Assembly (NCBI RefSeq): GCF_024699945.1
Contig: NZ_JAJOMY010000001.1
Location: 3,231,001-3,295,000 of the forward strand
From: Phenylobacterium sp. J426
Lineage (GTDB): Bacteria > Pseudomonadota > Alphaproteobacteria > Caulobacterales > Caulobacteraceae
Direction: 5' to 3'
Length of the DNA: 64,000 nt
Below are positions 36,537 to 45,097 of the stretch, piece by piece. The notes under the pieces are model-generated. The model saw only the letters and a program-made list of their open reading frames with translations. It was not told the DNA's origin and did not search any database. The translations under genes were made by a program, and so were the position numbers. Every line of letters begins with the position of its first letter. The stretch's first letter is position 1.

Positions 36537-37724
36537 ATGTCCTCCGGCCCTCCTTCCGGCTCTTCCGACCAGACCCGCCTGATCCACGCCGGGAGCCATC
36601 CGCAGCCGCTGAGCCGCACGGTGGGGCCCCCGGTGCAGAAGGGCTCGACCGTTCTGCTCCCTGACGCGGCCTCGCTCTACGATGAGGACAGCTGCGTAAC
36701 CTACGGGCGCGCCGGCCTAGCCGCCCAGAACGCCCTGAAGGCGGCGCTGGCCGCCATGGAAGGCGCCGTAGGCGTAAGTTTGTACCCCTCCGGGCTCTCG
36801 GCCATCTCGGGTGCTCTTCTCGCGGTCCTTCGCGCCGGCGACGAGGTCCTGGTGGTCGACAGCATCTACAAGCCCGTCCGCCGCTTCTGCGACGAGGTGC
36901 TGGCCCGTTTCGGCGTGGCCGTGACCTACTACGACCCGCTGCAGCCGCCGGCCGACCTTGTGAGCGGCGCTTCGCCGTCGACGCGCCTGATCCTCATGGA
37001 GAGCCCCGGCTCCCTGACGTTCGAGGTCCAGGACGTTTCGCAGATCGCCGAACTCGCGCGGGCGCGCGGGATCCTCACGGCGATCGACAATACCTGGGGC
37101 GCCGGTTTCCTGTTCCGACCGCTCGAGCACGGCGTCGACCTCTCGCTGCAGGCCCTCACCAAGTATGTCGGCGGCCATTCGGACGTCTTCATGGGCTCGG
37201 CCGCCGCTCGCGACCCGGCCCTCGTCCGCAAGCTGGACGACGGCGTGCACCACCTCGGCTGGTCGGTGTCGGGCGAAGACGCTTATCTGATGCTGCGTGG
37301 GTTGCGCACCCTGCCGACCCGGCTGGCCGCGCAGGGCGCGGCCGGCCTTGAAGTCGCCGCGTGGCTGAAGGGGCAGCCCGAGGTGCTCGAGGTCCTGCAT
37401 CCGGCCCTGCCGGGCGCGCAGGGTCACGAACTCTGGGCGCGCGACTATAAGGGCGCCTGTGGGCTTTTCGGCTTCACCCTGCGGCCCGCGCCACAGGCGG
37501 CGGTCGACGGCTTCCTCGACGCCCTTCAGGTCTTCGGCCTCGGCTTCTCCTGGGGCGGCTTTGAAAGCCTGGCTATCTGGTGCGACCCGCAGCTCCGGCG
37601 CCGCAGCTTCGCCCGGGACCTTCGCGGGCCGCTCATGCGGCTGCACATTGGCCTGGAGGCGCCGGAGGATCTGATCGCCGACCTGCGCCGCGGGCTCGAC
37701 GCATACGCCGCGCTTCTGCCCTAG
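36537..37724 (+). CDS. metC: cystathionine beta-lyase (Cys/Met metabolism PLP enzyme)
   Basis: A 395-aa fold-type I PLP enzyme of the trans-sulfuration family. It shows VTYGRAGLAAQNALKAALAA, LYPSGLSAISGALLAVLRAG, IDNTWGAGFLFRPLEHGVDL and the PLP lysine in LTKYVGGHSDVFMG. Length and the SLQALTKY region favour the MetC branch. It cleaves cystathionine to homocysteine. Divergent from the binding-protein gene. Confidence 0.88.
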   Translation: MSSGPPSGSSDQTRLIHAGSHPQPLSRTVGPPVQKGSTVLLPDAASLYDEDSCVTYGRAGLAAQNALKAALAAMEGAVGVSLYPSGLSAISGALLAVLRAGDEVLVVDSIYKPVRRFCDEVLARFGVAVTYYDPLQPPADLVSGASPSTRLILMESPGSLTFEVQDVSQIAELARARGILTAIDNTWGAGFLFRPLEHGVDLSLQALTKYVGGHSDVFMGSAAARDPALVRKLDDGVHHLGWSVSGEDAYLMLRGLRTLPTRLAAQGAAGLEVAAWLKGQPEVLEVLHPALPGAQGHELWARDYKGACGLFGFTLRPAPQAAVDGFLDALQVFGLGFSWGGFESLAIWCDPQLRRRSFARDLRGPLMRLHIGLEAPEDLIADLRRGLDAYAALLP

Positions 37725-37790
37725 GGCGGAACCTCGCCCGTCCTGCCGGATTGGTCCGCCGAGCCAACAAGCCAGAGGAGGACGGACCTC

Positions 37791-38786
37791 ATGAGCGAGC
37801 CCAGCAACGAGCACCAGGGCGAACACCGCCAAGACGCCCAGCGCGTCGCAGATCACGAGCGCGAAATCCAGGACAGGATCGAGGCCAAGGAAGCGCGGTC
37901 GTTCGAGCCAGACGACGAGGAGCCGCCGCAGACCGGCGCCCGCGCCTATCCGACGCCGCCCCTCCCACGCGAGAGTCTGGAGAAGCCCGGGCGCGAAGGC
38001 GACCTCGACCTCAAGCCGATGTGGGACGCGCCCTACTACAAGGGATCGGGCAAGCTCGCGGGGATGGCGGCCATCGTCACGGGCGGCGACAGCGGCATCG
38101 GGCGCGCGATCGCCGTGCTGTTCGCCCGGGAGGGCTGCGATGTCGCCATCGCCTACCTCGAAGAGCACGAAGACGCGAAGATCACCCAGCAAGCGGTTGA
38201 AAAAGAGGGCCGGAAGGCGATCCTGCTGCCGGGCGACGTCTCCGATCCCGCCTATGCGCAAGACGCGGTCGCCAAGACCCTGGAGGCGTTCGGCAAGCTG
38301 GATATCCTTGTCAACAACGCCGCCTTCCAGATGCACGCGAAATCGATCGAGGACATCGAGTACGATCACTTCGATCGCACGCTGAAGACCAACCTCTACG
38401 GCTATTTCAACATGGCCAAGGCGGCGGTCCCGCACCTGAAGGCCGGCGGTTCGATCCTCAACTGCGGGTCGGTGACGGGGATCCGCGGCTCGCAGGAGCT
38501 GCTGGACTATTCGATGACCAAGGGCGGCATCCACGCCTTCACCCGGTCGCTGTCGGGCAGCCTGATCAAGAAGGGCATCCGGGTGAACGCCGTGGCTCCG
38601 GGACCGGTCTGGACGCCGTTGAATCCCGCCGACAAGCCGGACAAGACGCCCGAGTTCGGCAAGGACACGCCCATCGGTCGCCCGGCGCAGCCGGAGGAGA
38701 TCGCACCGGCCTTCGTCTTCCTGGCGTCGCCCCAGACGGCCAGCTACATCACCGGCGAGATCCTGCCGGTGATCGGCGGCTACTAG
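37791..38786 (+). CDS. SDR oxidoreductase of the YghA/glucose-dehydrogenase type
   Basis: A 331-aa SDR with a long charged N-terminal extension (~75 residues), then VTGGDSGIGRAIAVLF, NNAAFQMHAKSIEDI, catalytic Ser and YSMTKGG, and VAPGPVWTPLNPADKPDK. The extension and the PADKP loop are typical of general-stress SDRs. It likely reduces aldehydes or sugars with NAD(P)H. AGAGGA/AGGA follows its stop and serves the next gene. Confidence 0.88.
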   Translation: MSEPSNEHQGEHRQDAQRVADHEREIQDRIEAKEARSFEPDDEEPPQTGARAYPTPPLPRESLEKPGREGDLDLKPMWDAPYYKGSGKLAGMAAIVTGGDSGIGRAIAVLFAREGCDVAIAYLEEHEDAKITQQAVEKEGRKAILLPGDVSDPAYAQDAVAKTLEAFGKLDILVNNAAFQMHAKSIEDIEYDHFDRTLKTNLYGYFNMAKAAVPHLKAGGSILNCGSVTGIRGSQELLDYSMTKGGIHAFTRSLSGSLIKKGIRVNAVAPGPVWTPLNPADKPDKTPEFGKDTPIGRPAQPEEIAPAFVFLASPQTASYITGEILPVIGGY

Positions 38787-38799
38787 AGGATAGGACCCC

Positions 38800-39670
38800 A
38801 TCGAGGCCTGGCTCGAACCGTTCCTGGCGGCGGAGCGCCTGCCCGCGCGCTTCGCCGACACGGTCGAGCGGGTGTGCCGCCCCCTCGCCGGCCAGGCCGC
38901 ACGGCTGGCCGACATCCGCGGCTCGGTTGTCGTCGGCCTCTGCGGCGCCCAGGGGTCCGGCAAGTCGACCATCGCCCAGGCGACCGTGAAACTGCTGCAG
39001 GCCCAGCAGCGCGTGGCGATCGCTGTCTCGCTGGACGACTTCTACCTCGGCCGAGAGGCGCGCACCTGGCTGGCCGGCCAGGTCCACCCGCTGCTCGCCA
39101 CCCGTGGCCCGCCGGGGACACACGACGTCGCGATGGCCTGCGGCGTACTCGACGCGCTCGCCGAACCCAGCGCCGCCGCCCTGCCCGCCTTCGACAAGTC
39201 GACGGACGAGCGGCGGCCGAAGCCCGAGTGGCGCACCGTCGCCGGTCCGGTCGAGGTGGTGATCCTGGAGGGCTGGTGCATCGGGGCCGCGCCACAGCCC
39301 CCCCGCCGACCTCAGCCGGCCCGTCAACGAACTGGAGACCGAGGAGGACCCCGACGCTGTCTGGCGAACCTATGTGAACCGCCAGCTCGCCGGGCCCTAC
39401 CAGGCGCTGTTCCGCCGACTCGACGCGCTGGCCTTCCTCCAGGCGCCAGGGTTCGAGGTGGTCGCCGGCTGGCGGGCGGAGCAGGAGGCTAAGCTGCGCG
39501 ATCGCACGGGAGCGGGCATGAACGACGCCGAGATCGCGCGCTTCGTGCAGCACTACGAGCGCCTGACCCGCTGGCTTCTGGCGGAGCTGCCCTCGCGCGC
39601 CGATATGGTCGTCGAACTCGACGCCGACCGGCGCGCCACCCATGTCCGCGTCTCCGGAGACTTCACATGA
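38800..39670 (+). CDS. P-loop kinase of the glycerate 3-kinase type, ATC start and frameshift
   Basis: About 290 aa. The conserved N-terminus (IEAWLEPFLAAERLPARF) starts at ATC 38800, 4 nt after AGGA; the first ordinary start in frame would be GTG 38869. Walker A is GLCGAQGSGKSTIAQAT, then VSLDDFYLGREAR, HPLLATRGPPGTHD and EVVILEGWCIGA. The frame breaks at seven C (39298-39304), where six would restore the frame. The rest has VNRQLAGPYQALFRRLDALA and RFVQHYERLTRWL. The family phosphorylates D-glycerate or a related small metabolite. The stop overlaps the next ATG. Confidence 0.75.
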
Positions 39671-41077
39671 CCGAACGCCCGACCTTCCAGACCGTCGATC
39701 CGGCCACGGGCGAACCCGGCAAGCGGTACGAGGGTCACACGCCGCAGGAGGCCCGGGAGATCGCGCGATCCGCCCGAGCGGCCTTCGAAGGCTGGTCCAA
39801 GACCTCCTTCGAGGAGCGCGCCCGCCTGATGCGCGCCGCAGGCGAGGTCCTGCGCGATCGCAAGGACCATCTGGCCGAGCTGATGTGCGCCGAGATGGGC
39901 AAGATCCTCGCCGACGGTCGCGCCGAGGTGGAAAAGTGCGCGACGGCCTGCGATTGGTTCGCCGACCATGCCGGCGCCTACCTCGCCGAGGAGGATCTCG
40001 AGTTTCCCGGCGCCCAGCGCGCCAAGGTCGTCTATCGCCCCCTCGGCACGGTGCTGGCGGTGATGCCTTGGAATTTCCCGTTCTGGCAGGTCTTCCGCTT
40101 CGCCGCACCGACCCTGATGGCCGGCAATACCGGGCTCCTCAAGCACGCGTCCAACGTTCCGGGCTCGGCGCTGGCCATCGAAGAGGTGTTCAAGGCTGCC
40201 GGCTTCCCGGCCGACGTGTTCCGCACTGTGCTGATCCCCGCCTCCGGCGTGCAGGCCCTGATCGAGGATCCCGTGATCGCCGCCGTCAGCCTGACCGGCA
40301 GCGTCGAGGCCGGTCGCAAGGTCGCGGCGCAGGCCGGCGCCGTGCTGAAGAAGTGCGTCCTGGAACTCGGCGGCAGCGACGCCTATCTCGTTCTCGACGA
40401 CGCCGACATTCGCGCGGCGGCCAAGGTGGCGGCCCAGGCGAGGATGGTGAACGCCGGCCAGAGCTGCATCGCGGGCAAGCGTTTCATCGTGCTGACGGCG
40501 GTCCGCGAGGCGTTCGAACAGGCGCTGGCGCGCGAGATGGCGGCCTTCGTCATGGGCGATCCGCGTCGCGACGACACCAAGCTCGGTCCGCTGGTCCGCG
40601 TCGCCGACCGCGATGGCGTGCACGACCAGGTGAAGCGCAGCCTCGACGCCGGCGCCCGCCTGCTGACCGGAGGGGTGGTCCCCGACAAGCCGGGCGCATG
40701 GTATCCGCCGACCGTTCTGGCCGACGTGAGGCCAGGCATGGCCGTCTATGACGAGGAGGTCTTCGGTCCTGTCGCAGCCGTGATCGAGGCCGCCGACGAG
40801 GCGGAGGCGATCCGCATCGCCAACGACAGCGAGTTCGGCCTCGGCTCTGGCGTTCTCACCGGCGATCTCGCGCGCGGCGAGCGGCTTGCGTCGGATTCTG
40901 CTGGACGCCGGGATGAGCTTCGTGAACCAGAACGTCCGCTCCGACGTCCGCCTGCCCTTCGGCGGCGTGAAGCACTCGGGGTACGGCCGGGAGCTCACTC
41001 GCTTCGGCATCCGCGAGTTCGTCAACATCAAGTCTGTCGTGGTGGCGAAGGAACCGTCCTCGGACCGGACGGAATAG
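39667..41077 (+). CDS. NAD(P)-dependent succinate-semialdehyde dehydrogenase type ALDH, frameshifted
   Basis: About 470 aa. It has [37 protein letters not shown], catalytic Glu in [11 protein letters not shown], catalytic Cys in [12 protein letters not shown] and [20 protein letters not shown]. Near 40885-40890 a two-base loss shifts the frame. The other frame continues [28 protein letters not shown] and stops at 41077. Closest in motif content to short-form GabD/SSADH enzymes. Substrate not proven. Confidence 0.85.
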
Positions 41078-41831
41078 AGGCGCGGATGATCGCGTCCCGC
41101 TCGTCGGGGCGGAGCAGCCGCCAGCGGCCCTCCGGCAGGTCGCCCAGATTCAGCGGGCCCACGCGGACTCGCAGCAGGTCGACGACCCGAAGTCCCACGA
41201 GGTCGCACATCCGACGGATCTGGCGTTTGCGACCCTCCTTGAGCACGAAGCGCAGCGTGTTTCCCTCGACGACCGACACCTTGGCCGGCTTCAGCTTGCG
41301 GCCGTCCAGCTCGAGGCCGTGCCGCAGGCGTCCGAGCTTGCGCTCCTCCACCTGGCCCGTGACGCGGACCAGATACTCCTTCTCGAGGTCGCTCTCAGGT
41401 CCGATCACCGCCTTGGCCAGCACCCCGTCGCTGGACAGGATCAGAAGCCCGCGGCTGTCCTCGTCGAGGCGGCCCAGCGGCGGCAGGCTGGCGCCGGACG
41501 CGGGCGCTTCGCCCTTCCCGACGAGGTTTCCCTTGGTCAACAGCCGCACCGCGGGGGTGTGGCCTGGCTCGGGCTGACCGGAAACATATCCCACCGGCTT
41601 GTTGAGCACCGCCGTGAAGCCGACCAGCGACTCGGCGGCGCGATCGGCGAGCGTCAGGGTTTGCCCCGGCAGGATCTTGCGGCCGGCGTCGGCGACGGTC
41701 TCCCCGTCGATGCTCACGAGCCCGTCGGCGATGAGCGCTTCCGCTTCGCGCCGGGAGCACACGCCGCTCTGCGCGAGCCACTTGTTCACCCGTTGCGGTT
41801 CGGGTTCCTCATATCGCCGGGTCCAAGCCAT
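41028..41831 (-). CDS. rRNA pseudouridine synthase, RsuA/RluF family
   Basis: A 267-aa protein. An S4 RNA-binding domain ([34 protein letters not shown]) is followed by the synthase domain with [10 protein letters not shown], the catalytic Asp in [28 protein letters not shown] and [19 protein letters not shown]. It is RluF-like by its charged tail and spacing. It overlaps the end of the aldehyde dehydrogenase gene by 50 nt, convergently. Confidence 0.9.
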   Translation of the reverse strand: MAWTRRYEEPEPQRVNKWLAQSGVCSRREAEALIADGLVSIDGETVADAGRKILPGQTLTLADRAAESLVGFTAVLNKPVGYVSGQPEPGHTPAVRLLTKGNLVGKGEAPASGASLPPLGRLDEDSRGLLILSSDGVLAKAVIGPESDLEKEYLVRVTGQVEERKLGRLRHGLELDGRKLKPAKVSVVEGNTLRFVLKEGRKRQIRRMCDLVGLRVVDLLRVRVGPLNLGDLPEGRWRLLRPDERDAIIRASIPSGPRTVPSPPRQT

Positions 41832-41882
41832 CTGCGTCTCTAGGAGGCGCGGGCGCGTCCCGGCAAGTCCCTGGCTCCGCCG

Positions 41883-42083
41883 TCAGCCCTGCGCCAGCCA
41901 GGCGGTGATATAGGCGTGGGTCTTGCGCGCCAGTTCGGATGGGCCGGAGAAGTAGAACTCGCTGCCGAACCAGCCGCGCTTCTCGCTCCAGCGGATCGGT
42001 CCGGTGTCCTCGCCCTCCAGCACCTGACGCAGCTTCTGCCGCTTGGCGCGAGGGACGAAGGACACGTAGGTCGCATCGCTCAT
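41883..42083 (-). CDS. small hypothetical protein
   Basis: A 66-aa protein: MSDATYVSFVPRAKRQKLRQ, then a GWFGSEFYFSGPSELARKT segment that looks folded. I do not recognise a named family. It stands alone between the pseudouridine synthase and the OsmC gene. Confidence 0.6.
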   Translation of the reverse strand: MSDATYVSFVPRAKRQKLRQVLEGEDTGPIRWSEKRGWFGSEFYFSGPSELARKTHAYITAWLAQG

Positions 42084-42195
42084 GGCAGCCTTCCTCGTCT
42101 CACCCCGGTCATACGATGGGCAGGTGAGTCTGCGGCGGAGGAATGGCGAAAGGTGACGCTTGTTCGTCGAATTTTCTGGGGATTACTGCGGCCGG

Positions 42196-42684
42196 TCAGT
42201 CGGCGCAGGCCTCTTCCATCGCCTGCATGTGGCCGACGCCCGAGCGTTCCAGGGCGGCCAGATCGGGCGGCGAGGCCTGGACGGTGATGATCTCCGATCC
42301 GCCCGCCAGCGTACGGTGGACGGGACATTTGTCGGCGATCTCCATCAGCCGGCGACGTTGATCGCCATCGAGCGGCCCCTCCAGCGTCACTTCCCGCGCG
42401 AAGCAGTCCTTCGCGCTGGGGGCCCGAGAGTGCAGAACCCGGACGGTCGCCCGCTTCAGCGGCCAGCCCTTCCGCTCTGCGTAGAGGCGCAAGGTCATGA
42501 CCGTGCACGCGCCCAGGGCTGAGGCCAGGAGATCGTACGGGTTGGGGCCCGAGCCCAGCCCGCCGACATCTGTCGGCTCGTCAGCCAGGAAGACCGCGCC
42601 GCCCGCTAGCACCTCGACCTGGAACTTGCCGACCCCTGTCTCAGTGACGGTCACGGCGTCCGGATCGGCCTCAGGGCGAGTCAT
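42196..42684 (-). CDS. OsmC family protein
   Basis: A 162-aa OsmC-fold protein. The first redox Cys lies in SALGACTVMTLRLYAERK and the second in DKCPVHRTLAGG, the peroxidatic pair of OsmC/YhfA-type enzymes. ATG 42684 was chosen over 42744. It likely detoxifies organic peroxides in the cytoplasm. Confidence 0.9.
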   Translation of the reverse strand: MTRPEADPDAVTVTETGVGKFQVEVLAGGAVFLADEPTDVGGLGSGPNPYDLLASALGACTVMTLRLYAERKGWPLKRATVRVLHSRAPSAKDCFAREVTLEGPLDGDQRRRLMEIADKCPVHRTLAGGSEIITVQASPPDLAALERSGVGHMQAMEEACAD

Positions 42685-42708
42685 GGCGGCGGCTCCAGCC
42701 TCGGAAGG

Positions 42709-42785
42709 TGGCGCGCCCGGCAGGATTCGAACCTGCGACCACATGCTTAGAAGGCACGTGCTCTATCCAGCTGAGCTACGGGCGC
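42709..42785 (-). tRNA. tRNA-Arg(UCU)
   Basis: A 77-nt cloverleaf including encoded CCA. The anticodon loop CTTCTAA gives TCT. Acceptor GCGCCCG pairs with CGGGCGC, and the T-loop is TTCGAAT. Confidence 0.95.
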
Positions 42786-43112
42786 TCAAGAAGTTGAACG
42801 GGTCAGTGCGTCCAGGGGAATCCTGCGGCCGAATGCGAAGTTGTCCGCATAGGCCTTGATGATCCGTTTGGCGGGCTTCGGATCGACGAGCTGGAAGGCG
42901 ATGCCGTGCTGCTCGGCGTAGCGCACGGCGTCTTCCTTCGCCTCGAAGGTCAACCTCACCTGGCTGCTCTCTGTGTCCGAGGTTTGGGTCCAGCCCATCA
43001 GCGGATCGGGTCTGCGAGCGTCCTTCGGCTCGAACTCGAGCACCCATTCGTTCGTCTTGGCGCGCCCCGACTGCATGGCGGTCTTGGACGGGCGAAAGAT
43101 GCGCGCGAGCAT
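42786..43112 (-). CDS. ETC complex I subunit, NDUFS4-like
   Basis: A 108-aa protein: MLARIFRPSKTAMQSG, WVLEFEPKDARRPDPLMGWT, VRLTFEAKEDAVRYAEQHGI. This is the ETC_C1_NDUFA4/NDUFS4 family found in alphaproteobacteria and mitochondria as an accessory subunit of NADH dehydrogenase. ATG 43112 was chosen because it begins the family. It ends 1 nt before the tRNA-Arg 5' end. Confidence 0.9.
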   Translation of the reverse strand: MLARIFRPSKTAMQSGRAKTNEWVLEFEPKDARRPDPLMGWTQTSDTESSQVRLTFEAKEDAVRYAEQHGIAFQLVDPKPAKRIIKAYADNFAFGRRIPLDALTRSTS

Positions 43113-43151
43113 GCGACTGATCCCAGATCCTCTAACGTTCGGCCCCAACGC

Positions 43152-43228
43152 TGGTCGGGGCGGCAGGATTCGAACCTGCGACCCTCTGCTCCCAAAGCAG
43201 ATGCGCTACCAGGCTGCGCTACACCCCG
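43152..43228 (-). tRNA. tRNA-Pro(UGG)
   Basis: A 77-nt cloverleaf with encoded CCA. The anticodon loop TTTGGGA gives TGG. The acceptor is CGGGGTG with CGCCCCG. Confidence 0.95.
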
Positions 43229-43288
43229 TATGCGTTGGAGGCCCTGCAATATGGGCGTTTCAGGATTTCCGCAAACGCAACCAGCAAC

Positions 43289-43714
43289 CTAGCCCCGGCG
43301 CGCCATCAGCTTGAAGACGCCCGATGCGCGCACGACGTCCACGCCCCGCGAGCGCGCGACGCCTTCGGCGAAGCCGATGTCCTTGGTCGCCCGCGTCATC
43401 CGCGCCTCGCCCACCACCCATTCGCCGAGCCTCGCCATGTGAAGGAAGTCGGTCGAAAGATGGATCGTCATCGCCACTTGTCCCGTGCCGCGCCCCACCG
43501 CCATGGCCAGCAGACCGTCCATGAACGCCGACAGCATCCCGCCATGCACCAGGCCCAGTCCGTTGGCGTGCCTGGGGAGCGCGAAGAACGCCTGACCGAC
43601 GGTGTCCGGATCATCGCCGACACGATGAAAATAGGGTCCATTGTGCGTCGAGAAGGGGCCGCGGGCGTCGGATTGGACGAATCCCTGCGGCGGCTCGGGG
43701 ATCAGGTCAGCCAA
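43289..43714 (-). CDS. PaaI-type thioesterase
   Basis: A 141-aa hotdog-fold protein. The core is LGLVHGGMLSAFMDGLLAMA (HGG active-site region), then VAMTIHLSTDFLHMARLGEW and RASGVFKLMARRG. No ATG fits the N-terminus; TTG 43714 starts MADLIPEPPQGF and overlaps the end of the DUF192 gene. It probably hydrolyses acyl-CoA or aromatic acyl-CoA. Confidence 0.85.
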   Translation of the reverse strand: MADLIPEPPQGFVQSDARGPFSTHNGPYFHRVGDDPDTVGQAFFALPRHANGLGLVHGGMLSAFMDGLLAMAVGRGTGQVAMTIHLSTDFLHMARLGEWVVGEARMTRATKDIGFAEGVARSRGVDVVRASGVFKLMARRG

Positions 43715-44201
43715 CGGGGATGGCCCGATGCTGCACCTTGTCACCCGGTAGCAGCCCGAGCTGGGCGGCCCTCCCCGCCGCGAGCTCCAGGACGAATTGA
43801 GCCGGCGCGCTCGACGGCAGCGGCCGTTCGTCGAGCGGGCGGGCGTTGCGCACGATGGAAACGACGGCGCCGTCAGGCCCGATGTAGATGATGTCCAGGG
43901 GGATGAGCGTATTGCGCATCCAGAACGCCTGGAAGTCTGCCTTCGGGAAGACGAACAGCATGCCGCGGTCCGCCGCGAGCCCCTTACGGCACATGAGGCC
44001 GAACTCACGCTCGCGCGGACTGTCGGCGATCTCGACCATGAATTTGAACGCGCCCTTCGGCGTGGTGACGCTCAACGGCTCGAGGGGTTTAAGCTCGGGC
44101 TGCCCCTTGCAGTCGGCCGGATTCTGACGCGGCAGCTGGGCCTGCGCAGGCCCCGTCGCAACCCACAGTGCGGCGGCGGCCAGCAAAACGCGGCCGGTCA
44201 T
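43707..44201 (-). CDS. DUF192 family secreted protein
   Basis: A 164-aa protein with a signal peptide (residues 1-21) and the DUF192 domain: KFMVEIADSPREREFGLMCR, RGMLFVFPKADFQAFWMRNT, LDIIYIGPDGAVVSI, LELAAGRAAQLGLLPGDKV. Periplasmic, role unknown. ATG 44201 was preferred over TTG 44213. Confidence 0.88.
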   Translation of the reverse strand: MTGRVLLAAAALWVATGPAQAQLPRQNPADCKGQPELKPLEPLSVTTPKGAFKFMVEIADSPREREFGLMCRKGLAADRGMLFVFPKADFQAFWMRNTLIPLDIIYIGPDGAVVSIVRNARPLDERPLPSSAPAQFVLELAAGRAAQLGLLPGDKVQHRAIPVG

Positions 44202-44238
44202 TGCAACTCTCAAGAAGCAGGTCTCCGAAGCGGTCGTC

Positions 44239-44823
44239 TCAGCTCAGACTAGACGCTTCGATCTCGGCCACAACAAGACCCTTCGGACCCTCGGCGAACC
44301 GCACCATGACGCTGTCACCAGGCTGGAGGTCTTCCATGCCTGACCGGCGCAGAGTCTCGATGTGGACGAAGATGTCGCCCGGCTGGCTGTCGCGGACCAC
44401 GAAGCCGTAGCCTTTCGCCCGGTTGAACCACTTGACCTTCGCCTGCTCCAGCGGGCCCGTGGCCTCCATCGTCCGACGCGGCGGGCGGGCCCCAGCGAAA
44501 CCCAGGCCGTCACCCCGGCGAGCGCCTTCCGCGCGCGGCCGCTCGGGCGTCGCCGTGCTCTCGTCCAGCGACAGGACCTCGGCGACCTGCCAGCCCTTTG
44601 GCCGACGTACGACGTCGCAGGTGATCATCGAGCCTTCCAGGCAATGCTCGCGTCCGGAGCTGCGGAGGCTGGTCACGTGCAGCAGCACGTCCTTCGTTTC
44701 GGTCTGGGCGGGATCGTCGGGGACGATGAAGCCGTAACCCTTGCCTGCGTCGAACCACTTGACGCGGCCGGTGATCCGCACCGGGTCGGGCACGTCCACC
44801 TGCTCGAAATCTAAACCAGCCAT
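44239..44823 (-). CDS. cold-shock protein with two CSD domains
   Basis: A 194-aa protein with two cold-shock domains: [19 protein letters not shown] with [12 protein letters not shown], and [19 protein letters not shown] with [13 protein letters not shown] charged, disordered linker of about 50 residues joins them. Double-CSD proteins are known in Caulobacter (CspC/CspD type) and act as RNA chaperones in cold or stationary phase. Domain one has an insertion before the LLHV strand. Confidence 0.9.
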   Translation of the reverse strand: MAGLDFEQVDVPDPVRITGRVKWFDAGKGYGFIVPDDPAQTETKDVLLHVTSLRSSGREHCLEGSMITCDVVRRPKGWQVAEVLSLDESTATPERPRAEGARRGDGLGFAGARPPRRTMEATGPLEQAKVKWFNRAKGYGFVVRDSQPGDIFVHIETLRRSGMEDLQPGDSVMVRFAEGPKGLVVAEIEASSLS

Positions 44824-44964
44824 TCGCCCCTCGGCCCCATCTCCCCGAAACAATCGGCCGGGCCAACTATAACAGTGTTCTTGTAACGAAGCGGGCGTCA
44901 ATGGGGAATCGCGTGACGTCGCGCGGCGCAAGGCCGTATTTCCACTCAATTCGGGGAAGTCGCG

Positions 44965-45039
44965 TGGCAGTCCCTAGGGGAGTCGAACCCCTCTCTCCAG
45001 GTTGAAAACCTGGCGTCCTAACCGATAGACGAAGGGACC
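44965..45039 (-). tRNA. tRNA-Glu(UUC)
   Basis: A 75-nt cloverleaf with encoded CCA. The anticodon loop TTTTCAA gives TTC. The acceptor is GGTCCCT with AGGGACT, including a terminal G.U pair. Confidence 0.95.
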
Positions 45040-45097
45040 GCGTGCGCGAGGCCGGGTCTATATCCGCGCTCCCGAGGCCGCGCAAGGCCCTGACGGA

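Noticed and set aside
36717..38972. 751-aa leftward frame opposite the cystathionine lyase and SDR genes
   Set aside because: It spans two strongly supported rightward genes and has no recognisable domain.
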